A stretch of DNA of 64,000 nt from DATBVX01 sp963810775 (GCA_963810775.1 CAWEOT010000005.1:1-64000), one strand, 5' to 3'. Numbered from the stretch's first letter, positions 1 to 8,658 are shown. Notes: generated from the sequence alone by a model not told the origin. Program-made: numbers and translations.

Positions 1-83
1 TTCGAGACGGGCGTTCGACCATCCCCTTTTGATCGGTTCAGGGGAAGGGTCGCGCCCCGTTTTTTCTTTTGGAGGTCGATACG

Positions 84-602
84 ATGGTCAAGAGGAGCGG
101 CGAAACATCGGCCCAGTTCGAAGCGGCCAAGGCCGACTACCAAGCCGCGCTCGCAATCTGGACGCGGTTAGAAACAGAGCTCGCCGGCCTGCGGTCCGCC
201 GGCGTCTGGCAGAACGCCACGCCGGAGGAGCGAATTAGCGCACAGTTTGGTTGGGTTCGCCACGCACTGAAGGCAGCCTTCGGCGATGCCGACCCGCCCG
301 CACTTTGGCGGCTTCCGACATTGTCCGCCGCGCTGAATGAGCGGATGGACAAAGCGCACCCGGAGTGGATGGAGGCGCAACAGGCGTGGCGGGCCGCGTG
401 TCAGCAGGAGACCAGTCGCGTGGCCAAGACACTGCAGCCGCGCCAGCGTGAGATCGTCAAGCGGATCGGAGCGGCAGCGGAAGCATTGTCGCTCGCGATT
501 CTGGATGAGCGTGAGTTGCACAGGGAGCTGGAGCGAACAGACTCCAACCGGCGTCAGTCCCTTCTTGGCGCACGTGGCCCCGGCGATCACCCCAATGAGT
601 GA
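84..602 (+). CDS. hypothetical protein, probably phage-associated
   Basis: I do not recognise this protein of about 172 residues. It is hydrophilic, rich in Ala, Glu, Arg and Gln, and probably largely helical, with no signal peptide or membrane segment. The ATG at 84 is chosen because GGAGGT at 71-76 sits about 8 bases upstream; a TTG at 69 is also in frame but would lie inside that ribosome binding site. The next gene, 75 bp downstream on the same strand, is the start of an HK97-type capsid gene. A phage structural or accessory role is therefore possible but rests only on position. Confidence 0.6.
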   Translation: MVKRSGETSAQFEAAKADYQAALAIWTRLETELAGLRSAGVWQNATPEERISAQFGWVRHALKAAFGDADPPALWRLPTLSAALNERMDKAHPEWMEAQQAWRAACQQETSRVAKTLQPRQREIVKRIGAAAEALSLAILDERELHRELERTDSNRRQSLLGARGPGDHPNE

Positions 603-677
603 ATATGGTGGCGCGTTGTTCGGCTGGCGCAAGCGAATGCGCGAGCTCGATCTGCTCTAAACAAAGGACAACAAGAA

Positions 678-953
678 ATGAACGCTCCTTATCGCGAAGA
701 ATTCCGAACCGTCGATGATTTTCTGATCGCGGTCGTGCGCGCTGGCATTAGCCCGCACGAGACCGACCGACGCCTTCGCTGGGCTACGGCCGCGGGTGCC
801 AACGAGGGGATTCCGGCGGAAGGCGGATTTGGCGTGCCAGAGGACTTCGCGCTCGACTTGATCGAGGGCGTTGAAGAGTTTGCCAGCATCTACCCGCTCA
901 CCGATCGCCAGCCGATGTGTGTACTGAAAACGTCGTCCGTATTGATCTGGTGA
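678..953 (+). pseudogene. HK97-type phage major capsid protein, N-terminal fragment
   Basis: The first roughly 80 residues resemble the start of HK97-fold major capsid proteins: a helical leader, then a segment of the type AAGANEGIPAEGGFGVP followed by an aliphatic helix, which in the family marks the entry to the capsid domain. Family members usually run 300-400 residues. Here the frame ends after 91 codons, and its last dozen residues already lie inside an insertion sequence whose left inverted repeat begins at about 918. AAAGGA at 662-667 is the likely ribosome binding site. I read this as a capsid gene broken by the IS, with the rest of the phage module absent from the window. The family call is from memory of the motif. 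Confidence 0.55.
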
Positions 954-2011
954 GGGAATCACATGACCATCCGGGGCGATGGTCGCGCTGCTGTCTCTGT
1001 TTCTCAATCTGCTGATCTCTCCGCTCAAGCCAACAAGTCGGCTTGAGGCGGAAAACGCCGCGCTGCGACATCAGTTGATCGTACTGCGACGCAAGCTGCG
1101 CGGCCGTATCGAGTTCACGAACGGCGATCGCCTGTTCTTCATCCTGCTGTATCGGTGGTTTCCGTCGGTCCTCAAGGCGATGACGATCGTTCGGCCCGAG
1201 ACGGTGGTGCGCTGGCATCGGGCCGGCTTTCGCCGTTACTGGCGCTGGAAATCGCGGCAGCTGGGAGGGCGGCCGCCAATCAGTGCGGAGTTGCGCGCAT
1301 TGATCCGGCGGATGAGCGTTGAGAACGTGCTTTGGGGCGCACCGCGCATTCAGGGCGAGCTGCTCAAGCTCGGCTTCACGGTGGCTCAGTCGACCGTCGC
1401 CAAATATATGGCCAAGCGAGGCAATCCGTCCGGTCAGAGCTGGGGCACGTTCCTGCGCAATCATGCACCGCAGATCGCGGCGATGGATTTGTTCGTGGTC
1501 CCGACCATCGGCTTTATCCAGCTCTATGTTCTGGTGATTGTCCGGCTGGCGCGGCGTGAGCTTGTCTGGATCAATGTCACGAGACACCCAACGGCGGAAT
1601 GGATCGCGCAGCAAATCACCGAAGCCTTCCCGTGGAATGAGGCCCCACGCTACCTGATCCGCGACCAGGACGGGATTTACGGTGCTGCCGTCACGCGCCG
1701 ACTACGCGCCATGGGTATTCGCGACAAGCCGATTGCGCCGGGATCGCCCTGGCAGAACGGCTACGCGGAGAGACTGATCGGCACGATCCGACGGGAATGT
1801 GTCGACCACATGATCGTGTTCGGTGAGGCACATCTGCGCCGGATCCTTCGCGAGTATGCCGCCTACTACAATGGGTCGACGGACCCATCGCGCTCTGAAC
1901 CAGGATGCCCCCGTCCATCGGGCGGTTCAGAGCCATCGGCGCCATCACATCACGACCTGTTCTCGGCGGCCTTCATCACCAATATTGCCGAATCTAGGTT
2001 TTCGGCACACA
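918..2011 (+). mobile_element. integrase-type insertion sequence with TGTG...CACA ends
   Basis: A DDE integrase-core transposase gene is bracketed by short inverted repeats. The left end, TGTGTACTGAAAAC at 918-931, matches the reverse complement of the right end, GTTTTCGGCACACA at 1998-2011, at 12 of 14 positions. Ends starting TGTG and finishing CACA are typical of the IS3/IS481 groups. The element interrupts the phage capsid gene on its left. On its right it abuts a remnant of a related element that carries the same right-end sequence. Exact boundaries could differ by a few bases, and I cannot verify a target duplication. Confidence 0.6.
979..1997 (+). pseudogene. integrase-core (DDE) transposase, frameshifted near C-terminus
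   Basis: The transposase has an N-terminal helical region, a helix-turn-helix-like middle and a retroviral-integrase-type core. The presumed DDE residues are the Asp in AAMDLF, the Asp in LIRDQDG and the Glu in GYAERLIGTIRREC. The frame stays open to 2175, but the family's C-terminal signature breaks up. After YAAYYN (about 1873) the expected RRTHRALNQDAPVHRAVQ lies in the next frame, and after another shift near 1943 the ending IGAITSRPVLGGLHHQYCRI reads in the third frame to a TAG at 1995-1997. Two single-base shifts therefore separate the tail from the catalytic core. Catalytic residues are intact, so activity of a C-terminally altered protein cannot be excluded. Confidence 0.7.
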
Positions 2012-2115
2012 CACCGATCCATCGGACGGTTGAGACCATTGGCACCATCACATCTCGACCAATTCTCGGCGGTCTTCATCATCACTATTGCCGAAATCTC
2101 GGTTTTCGGCACACA
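2012..2115 (+). mobile_element. right-end remnant of a second, related IS
   Basis: Conceptual translation of 2022-2101 gives a second copy of the transposase C-terminal signature (ITSRPILGGLHHHYCRN), diverged from the copy just upstream. It is followed by the same right-end sequence GTTTTCGGCACACA at 2102-2115. Only the last roughly 100 bp of this element remain, and its left part has been replaced by the intact-length IS. The two right ends lie 104 bp apart in the same orientation. Confidence 0.6.
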
Positions 2116-2319
2116 CAGCGGTTGATCGGCTCGATCCGTAGGGAATGCCTCGACCATATCGTGGTTGTCGGCTAGAGACACCTACGGCATGTCAACGGCT
2201 CGCGAACTCATCTATCGTTATGCAAGGACTCGCCGATCGCACGAGCCATCCAAGCAGTCGGACGCGTCTGCGCAGAGCCAATCCTCGGCGGGCTCCACCA
2301 TCAATGTACTCGGATTTGA
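2116..2319 (+). pseudogene. C-terminal remnant of a third integrase-type transposase
   Basis: Reading on in the frame that starts at about 2116 gives RLIGSIRRECLDHIVVVG, which matches the family segment around the catalytic Glu. Then come an in-frame stop (2173-2175), a short scrap resembling the following HLR segment, and NGSRTHLSLCKDSPIARAI running to PILGGLHHQCTRI and a TGA at 2317-2319. About ten codons seem to be deleted between the two blocks. No right-end repeat like those of the two upstream elements is visible after the stop. It is a decayed relative of the upstream transposases rather than an expressed gene. Confidence 0.55.
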
Positions 2320-2420
2320 TTTGCGATAGGACAAGGATCGCGCCGGGACATCGGTGCCAGCAAAGTGGGCGAATGTCACCGTTCACCATCGTGCCGGACT
2401 AGCCGCCGCCGGGGACGAAC

Positions 2421-3981
2421 ATGACATCGAATCTCACTACGTTTTCGTCCCGCATCGCCGTCGGAATCGTGGCGCTCGCCATCGCCACGCTACTCGTGAG
2501 CGTCCCGGTCGCTCCTGCCAACCCAACGTTCCGGTTCGAGACGGGACCATGCCCGAAGACACCCGCTCCGATCCCGGAGCTGGAGACGGCGCGCTGCGGG
2601 CAGCTGACCGTGCCCGAGAACCGGAGACAGCCGAACGGGCGCACGATCACCCTCTCGGTCGCGATCATCCCGGCCGCCTCACCGAACCCGAAGCCCGATC
2701 CGATCGTCTGGCTCGCCGGCGGTCCAGGCGACGACGCGATTACCGAGATTCCGATGGCGCTCGCCGGCGACCTCAACCGCGATCGCGATGTGATCTTCAT
2801 GTCGCAGCGCGGGACCTACTCGGCGCGGCCGAGCCTGACGTGCGATGCGGTCGACCGCTTCCCGGCGGAGACGCTCGACAAGCCGTTCGACGCACCGGAA
2901 ACCGGACGGGCGTACGCGAGAGGCGACCGCGAGTGCCGGCACCGGCTGGAGGCACTCGGCGTCGACCTTGAGCGCCTACAACACGCATCGAGAGTTCCGA
3001 CGATCTCGAGGACCTGAGGCTCGCGCTCGGCATCGAGCAGTGGAACCTCTTCGGGATCTCCTACGGGACCGACCTATGCCCTCACCTACATGCGGCTCCA
3101 TCCGGAGGGCATCCGCTCGGTCGGCATCGACGGGATCTTTCCGCCGCCGCCTGGCCGGCGGGGTGTCGGCATGGACGAGCGCGGGCGAGGGGATCGACGC
3201 GGTATTCCGCGCCTGCAGCGCGCAGCCTCGCTGCCGCGAGCGCTACGGCGACATCGGCGCGACGTTCCGGCGGCTCGTGCAGCACTACGAGGAGAATCCG
3301 CAGACCGTGAGGGTGAGCGTGCCCGGCGTTGCCGAGCCGGTGAAACGTGATGATCAGCGGCGGCATGCTCCTGCAGTGGGCCGTGTCGCCGGGGACGCAC
3401 ACGGCGGCGGAGGTTCCCGCCGCCATCGACGCCCTCGATCACGGCGACGCGACGCGCCTCGCGACCACCTGGGCTGCTCCGCGGCTCAATCCCGCGGGCA
3501 TCGGCGTCCTCGGCAACGGACTCTTCTACGGCGTCTCGTGCGGTGAGTGGGTTCCCTATGAGAGCGAGCGAGCGTCGAGGCCGCAGGAGCAGCGCGCGTT
3601 CCCGACCTTTCCGCCGTTCGATCCACAGGAACGCGCCCAACCTCCAGTTCATGCGCTCGAACTGCGACGTGTGGAACGTGCCGCCGGTCGAGCGCGCCAT
3701 CCGGGACGTCACGGAGAGCAGCATCCCGACGCTCGTCATTTCGGCGCAGTACGACGCACAGACCGCAGTCGTCGTTCGGCCCCCTCGTCGCCCGGACGCT
3801 GCCGAACGCGACGGTCGTCGAGATCCCCAACGTCGCGCATGTAGCGTTCGCGAGCCCGTCACCCGCCGCCAACGCCTGCGCGCAAGGCATTGTCCGAGAC
3901 TTCTTCGAGGTCTTGAACGCAGTGGACACGAGCTGCACGACGCGAGTGCCGCCGACGGACTTCGTGATCACCCCCCGCTGA
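2421..3981 (+). pseudogene. secreted alpha/beta hydrolase with TAP-like C-terminus, multiply frameshifted
   Basis: The pieces add up to a roughly 500-residue exported alpha/beta hydrolase of the tripeptidyl-aminopeptidase-like (peptidase S33) type. It begins with a hydrophobic signal peptide and a typical ETARCGQLTVPENR segment. WLAGGPGDD near residue 95 is the oxyanion-hole loop, and FGISYGTD (about 3049-3074) is the nucleophile elbow with the catalytic Ser. The C-terminal domain contains IPTLVISAQYDAQTA, with the presumed acid Asp, and VEIPNVAHVAFAS, with the presumed His. These blocks lie in different frames, with shifts near 2970, 2990, 3075, 3150, 3350, 3590 and 3780, so the gene cannot make one protein as written. 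The ATG at 2421 follows GGGGA. Confidence 0.7.
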
Positions 3982-4274
3982 GGATACACCCCGACTTCAA
4001 TCGGTTACGCGAGTATATCGAAAAGCTTTTAGCTGGGACCAGCCACGATGTTTGACTGATCAGAGATCTGAAATTGCAGAAGTCCTACAATAACATAGCG
4101 GTGCCCAGTTTTATCCTGGACAGGCATCGCGGCCCGGCGTGCCAATTCAAAGCTGTGAATTGCGCAGGACACACGCTACCGAAATCGCCCACATTCAAGC
4201 TGAGGCATTGCGGGCTGGCCCTCCGCCGTCGTGCCTTGTGTGGCGTTTTCACCTCCAACACGAAAGGGGACGCT
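3982..4274. other. intergenic stretch, no gene recognised
   Basis: This stretch separates the hydrolase pseudogene from the lysine-rich peptide gene. It is less GC-rich than its surroundings between about 3995 and 4110. An open frame from 4074 runs into the peptide gene, but it has low-complexity composition, no plausible ribosome binding site and no recognisable domain. I see no RNA gene here; a promoter for the downstream peptide is likely but not identifiable with confidence. Confidence 0.4.
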
Positions 4275-4337
4275 ATGGCGAAGAAGGCAAAGAAGGCAAA
4301 GGCAAAGAAAACCAAGAAGGCTCGGAAAAAGAAATAA
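4275..4337 (+). CDS. 20-residue lysine-rich basic peptide
   Basis: A 20-codon frame encodes MAKKAKKAKAKKTKKARKKK: 13 Lys, 4 Ala, and one each of Met, Thr and Arg, with no acidic or bulky hydrophobic residue. AAGGGG at 4264-4269 gives a reasonable ribosome binding site, and a 12-bp hairpin follows immediately after the stop, so it looks like a complete small transcription unit. The composition resembles histone-H1-like, nucleic-acid-binding tails. Similar short AKK-repeat proteins are, from memory, common in Rhizobiales. Binding of DNA, RNA or ribosomes is inference only. It is too small to be sure that it is translated. Confidence 0.5.
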   Translation: MAKKAKKAKAKKTKKARKKK

Positions 4338-4344
4338 CGGGTTC

Positions 4345-4380
4345 GTGGGCTCGGGCGGAGTGGTCTCTGCCCGAGCCCAC
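4345..4380 (+). terminator. strong hairpin after the lysine-rich peptide gene
   Basis: GTGGGCTCGGGC (4345-4356) and its exact reverse complement (4369-4380) form a 12-bp GC-rich stem around a 12-base loop, 8 bases after the stop codon. There is no following T-run, so it is either a terminator that works without one or an mRNA-stabilising stem. Confidence 0.55.
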
Positions 4381-4739
4381 GCACGCGGCGATCGCTATTG
4401 TAGCAGATAGATGTAGGCGGGGCTTAGAGACCGGTTCGACCATGACTGCATGCCTGGCACGCAGTTCGAGTCCTCTCAGGTCCACCACGCACTCTTTCGA
4501 ACTGAGAGACTTCCTGGAGACTGCAAGAAAGCCCGCCATTGGCGCGCTTTTGCACTGACATTTCGGTCGCTGCAGAGACGATTTCTGGCGCAACCGCTGT
4601 TTCGGAAGGTCTGTCTCTGGGGCGAGGAATCCCGTTTCCCCGATGCAGATCGTTCTTGTGCTGGAAAATTGCCCAACGGCTCAGGAATAATACCGCGCGC
4701 TCGAACCCGCCACTGTGCGGCGGGTGGTCTGCTGTTGAC
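4381..4739. other. intergenic stretch left of the IS1182 element
   Basis: No convincing gene lies between the hairpin and the IS. Small frames on both strands lack ribosome binding sites and recognisable motifs. The only notable content is the tRNA-3'-end-like scrap at 4474-4497. Confidence 0.4.
4474..4497 (+). other. possible tRNA 3'-end remnant (attachment-site scar)
   Basis: The 24 bases at 4474-4497 read like the 3' end of a tRNA. They start with a G followed by a T-loop TTCGAGT, then a T-stem 3' strand CCTCT, an acceptor 3' strand CAGGTCC, discriminator A and CCA. The preceding bases do not pair with the T-stem strand, and no tRNA body lies upstream, so only the 3' end would be present. 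Such 3'-end copies are left by tRNA-targeting integrases at one edge of an island. It could also be chance. Confidence 0.3.
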
Positions 4740-6430
4740 CCTGGTTGTGTAAAAACGCGCTGCTGGAATTGATTCTCGCGGTAAGATTCTCGCGCGATTT
4801 GCGGGAGGATCGGATGAGGCGCTTCGTTGAGGGGGCGGATCGCGGTCAGAGCACGCTGTTTCCTGAATCACTGGAAGATTGGATCGGTGAGGACAATCCG
4901 GTTCGCGTCATCGATGTCTTCGTTGACGAACTCGATCTGGCCGAGCTTGGGTTCAGCGGGGTCGAGCCTGAGGTCACCGGCCGGCCTTCGTATCATCCGT
5001 CGGTGCTGCTGAAGCTCTACATCTACGGCTATCTCAACCGGGTCCAGTCGAGCCGGCGGCTTGAACGCGAGGCCGGGCGCAATGTTGAGGTGATGTGGCT
5101 CGTGGGCCGGCTTGCTCCCGATCACAAGACGATTGCCGACTTCCGCAAGGACAACGGCCGCGCCATCCGTCAGGTCTGTGCCCGGTTTGTTGAGCTCTGC
5201 CGCCTGATGGGTCTGCTCACGCAAGCCAGCGTTGCGATCGACGGCAGCAAGTTCAAGGCGGTGAACAACCGCGACAAGAACTTCACGCGCGCCAAGATGG
5301 AGCGGCGCATGGCGCAGATCGAGGAGAGCGTCGCGCGCTATCTGCAGCAACTCGACAGCGCTGACCGGCAGGAGCCGTCCGAGGCGCTCAAGACCAAGAC
5401 GAGCCGTCTGAAAGAGAAGATCGCGAAGCTGAAGGAGCAGATGCAGCGGCTCGAGATTCTCAAGGTGACAAATGCTCGCCACCCCGGACCAGCAGATATC
5501 GCTGACCGATCCCGATGCCCGCTCGATGGCGACGAGCGGCCGAGGCTCCGGTGTGGTGGGCTACAACGTCCAGGTCGCAGTCGAAACCACGCATCATCTG
5601 ATCATCACGCATGAGGTGATCAATGAGGGCTCCGACCGGTCGCAGCTCTCACCCGTGGCCAAGCAGGCGAAGGCGACGCTGGGAGTGGAGAACCTCGATG
5701 CCGTCGCCGATCGCGGCTACTTCAGTAGCGAGGAGATCCTGGAATGCGAGAACGCGGGCATCACAGTCACGCTGCCCAAGCCGATGACCTCGAACTCAAA
5801 GGCGGAAGGGCGCTTCGGCAAGCAAGACTTCCGATACGTGGCAGCAGAGGATGTTTACGTTTGTCCTGCCGGCCAAAGGCTCGCCTACTCCTTTACGACC
5901 GAGGACAAAGGCTTGGTCCTGCGTCGCTACCGGACCAACGCCTGCCAGAGTTGCGCAATCAAGCATAGCTGCACCACCGCAAAGGAACGACTGATCTCCC
6001 GATGGGAGCATGAGCACATTCTCGAAGCGGTGCAGCGCCGGCTCGATGAGCATCCGGAGAAGATGCGGCAGCGGCGCGAGACGGTCGAGCATCCGTTCGG
6101 CACGATCAAGGCTCGGATGGGCGCTACTCACTTCCTGATGAAGACGCTGCCAAAGGTCGCCACCGAAATGGCGTTGCACGTGTTGGCCTACAACCTCACG
6201 CGCGTCATGAACATCATCGGCATCCAACCGCTCATGGCGGCGATGAGGGCATAGTTGCCGCCGCCACGCGGCATTTTGCCATTGCAGAACCGCCCAGGAC
6301 CGCTGGCATCCCAATCAGGAGCGATTCCAGAACGAAAAGCCACAAAACTCGGGAAAATCTCTGCACCCGGCCGCCGCGCCTAGGGTCGCCAGCGTCAATG
6401 CTTCCGCCAAGGCGTTTTTACACACCCAAG
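4740..6430 (+). mobile_element. IS1182-family insertion sequence
   Basis: A roughly 1.69-kb element with a single transposase gene. The 13-base sequence TGTGTAAAAACGC at 4746-4758 recurs as its exact reverse complement at 6412-6424. Similarity continues more weakly outward on both sides, so the true ends lie near 4740 and 6430. The transposase type (IS5 superfamily, IS1182 group) agrees with the element size. The element sits between the tRNA-like scrap and the cupin gene cluster. Confidence 0.75.
4814..6254 (+). pseudogene. IS1182-family transposase, single frameshift
   Basis: The N-terminal half has the IS1182 signature: a FVEGADRGQSTLFPESLEDW start, GRPSYHPSVLLKLYIYGYLN, then HKTIADFRKDN and the DDE-domain beginning VAIDGSKFKAVNN. 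A charged, probably coiled-coil stretch (about residues 165-220) follows. The C-terminal half holds VVGYNVQVAVE, DRGYFSSEEI, a cysteine cluster (CPAG, CQSC, HSC) and RRETVEHPFGTIK with the catalytic Glu. The halves are joined by a one-base shift near 5466, where the expected QMLATPDQQISLTDPDARS moves to another frame. There is no A-rich slippery run, so I do not think this is programmed frameshifting. GGAGG at 4804-4808 supports the ATG at 4814. Confidence 0.85.
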
Positions 6431-6543
6431 ACCCAAAGCGGATAGTCCGGAACCTCTTTTCAGCATTTCAGCCTAAGCCATACGATGCAAACTTGCTGCG
6501 CCTGGAGTTGGAGGTTGCAGGCAATGCAGCAAGTCACAACTAC

Positions 6544-6560
6544 TTGTGTCACACACACAA
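6544..6560. promoter_or_regulatory. 17-bp palindrome, candidate operator upstream of the cupin gene
   Basis: TTGTGT (6544-6549) and ACACAA (6555-6560) form a perfect 6-5-6 inverted repeat, 41 bp before the cupin start codon. The spacing suits a dimeric helix-turn-helix repressor such as a GntR- or IclR-type regulator. No regulator gene is present next to it in the window. Confidence 0.35.
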
Positions 6561-6601
6561 AATGAAGAGATGTATCATGAACTACGGTCGCAGGAGGAAA
6601 C

Positions 6602-7142
6602 ATGCCGGATCTTGATCGGGTGCGCCGCATCGTCACCGGGCTCAACGCTGAAGGAAAGTCGGTTTTCGTCGAGGACCGCATCTGTCCGCACGTGGTGAAG
6701 CGTGCCAATGGCAACACCATCGTCGAGCTGTGGTACACGGACGAGCACCCGGTGGACAATTCCGGCTACGAGGATCCCGGCATCCCGAACAAAGTCCTGG
6801 ACACCGGCAAGGACGGCAGCCTGTTCCACATCGTGATTTACCCTCCGGACGCCGAGCGGATCGCGGCGACCGCGGCGGCGCAAGGCGCAGGGCGAGCAGA
6901 TCAGCGCACGCTACGAGGGCAAGGGGCGCCACTTCGGCTTCCACGCCACTGAGACACTCGACTACGCGATCGTGTTGAAAGGCGAGATCTATGCCCTGAT
7001 GGACGAAGGCGAGCTGAAGATGACCGAGGGCGACGTGCTGATTCAGCGCGGCACCTCGCATGCCTGGTCGAACCGTAGCAACCAGCCCTGCAGCGTGCTG
7101 TTCGCGATGATTCCTGCGAAGCCGCTTAAGGACCAAGCCTGA
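6602..7142 (+). pseudogene. cupin-domain protein, one frameshift
   Basis: This is a small cupin-fold protein of about 180 residues. The first part (to about 6880) reads MPDLDRVRRIVTGLNAEGKS and contains an ELWYTDEHPVDN segment. The second part, in another frame, holds the cupin barrel: FHATETLDYAIVLKGEIYALM, EGELKMTEGDVLIQRGTSHAW and an SVLFAMIPAKPL ending, with the metal-site His in SHAW. The break is consistent with one extra C before AAG at about 6881. The sequence GGAGG at 6592-6596 precedes the ATG. The stop TGA (7140-7142) overlaps the next start codon by one base, so the two were co-translated. Proteins of this type often sit in aromatic or amide catabolic clusters with Bug-type transporters; the substrate is unknown. 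Confidence 0.7.
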
Positions 7143-8114
7143 TGCGAGCCTCCCGCACCTCCGTCCTGCTCGCCCTGGTGTGCGTCGCTGTGGTCCCGCC
7201 GGGCCAGGCGCACGCACAGCTGCCGCGCACAGGCGTGCACCTGCTGGTCCCCTTCGCCGCCGGCGGGCCGATCGACTATTCCGCGCGGGTGTTGGCCGAA
7301 AGCATGCAGGCGCAGACCGGCACGCCGATGATCGTGGAAAACCGCACCGGAGCCAATGGCGCCATCGCCGCAATGGCCGTCAAACAGGCCGCGCCCGACG
7401 GGGCCACCCTGCTAGTGGCGACCTCGGGTCTCCTGACCATCAGCCCGCACACCCAGGAGAACCTGCCACGACCCAGCCAACGACCTCGTGCCCATCGCGG
7501 CGCTCACCTACATCGACACTGGTGCTGGTGATCGGCTCGCATGTGCCGGCGAAGAACCTGAAGGAGTTCATCGAGCTGGCGCGCAGCGCCCGGGAGCCGC
7601 TCGCCCTGGGCTCGGCGGGCAACGGCAACGTGACGCACGGCTATACCGTCCTGCTCAGCGACGTTGCGAAGGTGAACCTGCTGAACGTACCCTATCGAGG
7701 CATCGCCGCAGCGCTCGTGGACGTGGTCGGCGGCCAGATCGCTGGGAGTTGGCCGGCGTTCAACCTGGCGCTGCCGCACATCAAGACCGGCAAGGTCACG
7801 GCACTCGGGGTGGTGGGCAACAAGCGCAGCGCGCTGGCGCCTGAAATTCCGACGCTCACCGAACAGGGTTACCCGGGCGTGGACTTCCTCACCTGGACCG
7901 CGATCATGGGACCGCGCAACATGCCGCCCGAAGTGACGGCCGCGCTGCGCGGCGCGTTATTCGTGCGCTCGCCTCCGGAGAGGTGCGCGCAAAGCTCGCT
8001 GCCGTAGGCATCACGCCGTGGCAGATCACGCCCGAAGAGTTCGGCCGCACCGTGCAAGAGGAGAGAGAGCGCTGGAGAAAGTTGATCAAGGAACGTAATA
8101 TCTTCGGCGGATGA
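7142..8114 (+). pseudogene. Bug/TctC-family substrate-binding protein, three frameshifts
   Basis: This is a periplasmic solute-binding protein of the tripartite tricarboxylate transporter (Bug) family. It starts with a clear signal peptide ending near AHAQ, followed by LLVPFAAGGPIDYSARVLAE, the family's ligand-binding loop, and then MIVENRTGANGAIAAMAV. After shifts near 7472 and 7521 the reading continues with PIAALTYIDT, LVLVIGSHVPAKNLKEF, HGYTVLLSD, VNLLNVPYRGIAAALVDVVGGQI and IPTLTEQGYPGVDFLTW. A third shift near 7965 leads to EEFGRTVQEERERWRKLIKE and the stop at 8112-8114. The family binds carboxylates, amides or aromatic acids; the ligand here cannot be told. Neither TctA nor TctB partner is seen. 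Confidence 0.8.
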
Positions 8115-8221
8115 GCGTCGTCGTTGCGTCACAATCCGCATCGCCGGCGGGCTGTCGCCTTCGCCGAGTCCCGGCGCAGCAGACCTATCCGTCCAGGCCG
8201 ATCACCGTGATCGTGCCCTGA
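8111..8221 (+). pseudogene. truncated N-terminus of a second Bug/TctC-family protein
   Basis: A 36-codon frame starts at an ATG that overlaps the preceding stop (ATGA). Its end reads AQQTYPSRPITVIVP and then stops. AQ-x-YPSRPIT-x-IVP is exactly how mature Bug/TctC proteins begin, just before the PFxAGG loop. This is therefore the signal-peptide region and first strand of a second binding-protein gene whose remaining roughly 290 codons are gone. Confidence 0.5.
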
Positions 8222-8267
8222 AGCACGAGCATGTCGCAAGATCATCTTCCGCACGCGAGGTAGACGC

Positions 8268-8658
8268 ATGGGCCTTCGTCGCATCGAAACGGGCAGGGGC
8301 TACGAGCGCAAGGTCCGCCACGGCGCGGGCACGGTCGCCGAAGGCCGAATCTTTTACACCTCGGGCATGACCTCGCGCGACCCCGAGGGCAATGTCGTCG
8401 GCAAGGGCGACATGGCCGCGCAAGTCGCCCAGGCGTACGCCAACATCGGCGACGCGCTGCGCGCGGCCGGGACCGACTTCGAACACGTGGTGAAGTACAC
8501 CATCTACGTGACCGACATCGACGCCTACCGCGCGGTGAGTCGGGACCGTCGCGGCGCCGTACAACGCGCATCGCCAGTCCTCGACGCTGGTGCAGGTGGC
8601 GCGGCTCGCGCACCCGGACTTTCTGGTGGAGGTTGAGGCGATAGCGGTGCTGGATTGA
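8268..8658 (+). pseudogene. RidA/YjgF/UK114-family protein, frameshifted
   Basis: This is a RidA-superfamily member of about 128 residues. These proteins form trimers and commonly hydrolyse reactive enamine/imine intermediates, though several subfamilies have other or unknown roles. The first part contains VAEGRIFYTSGMTSRDPEGN, QVAQAYANIGDALRAAGT and VVKYTIYVTDID. After a shift near 8540 the end reads APYNAHRQSSTLVQVARLAHP and LVEVEAIAVLD, stopping at 8656-8658. The Arg that binds carboxylates in canonical RidA would fall in the NAHRQSSTLVQV segment. GAGGT about 10 bases before the ATG is the ribosome binding site. It lies between the Bug and amidase genes, as expected for a catabolic cluster. 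Confidence 0.75.

Noticed and set aside
4390..4497. Complete tRNA gene
   Set aside because: Only the 3' end matches. The bases before the T-loop do not pair with the T-stem strand and no matching acceptor 5' strand lies about 70 bases upstream.
5400..5500. Programmed frameshifting in the IS1182 transposase
   Set aside because: The break near 5466 has no A-rich or heptameric slippery sequence and no obvious downstream pseudoknot, and neighbouring genes also carry random-looking single-base shifts.
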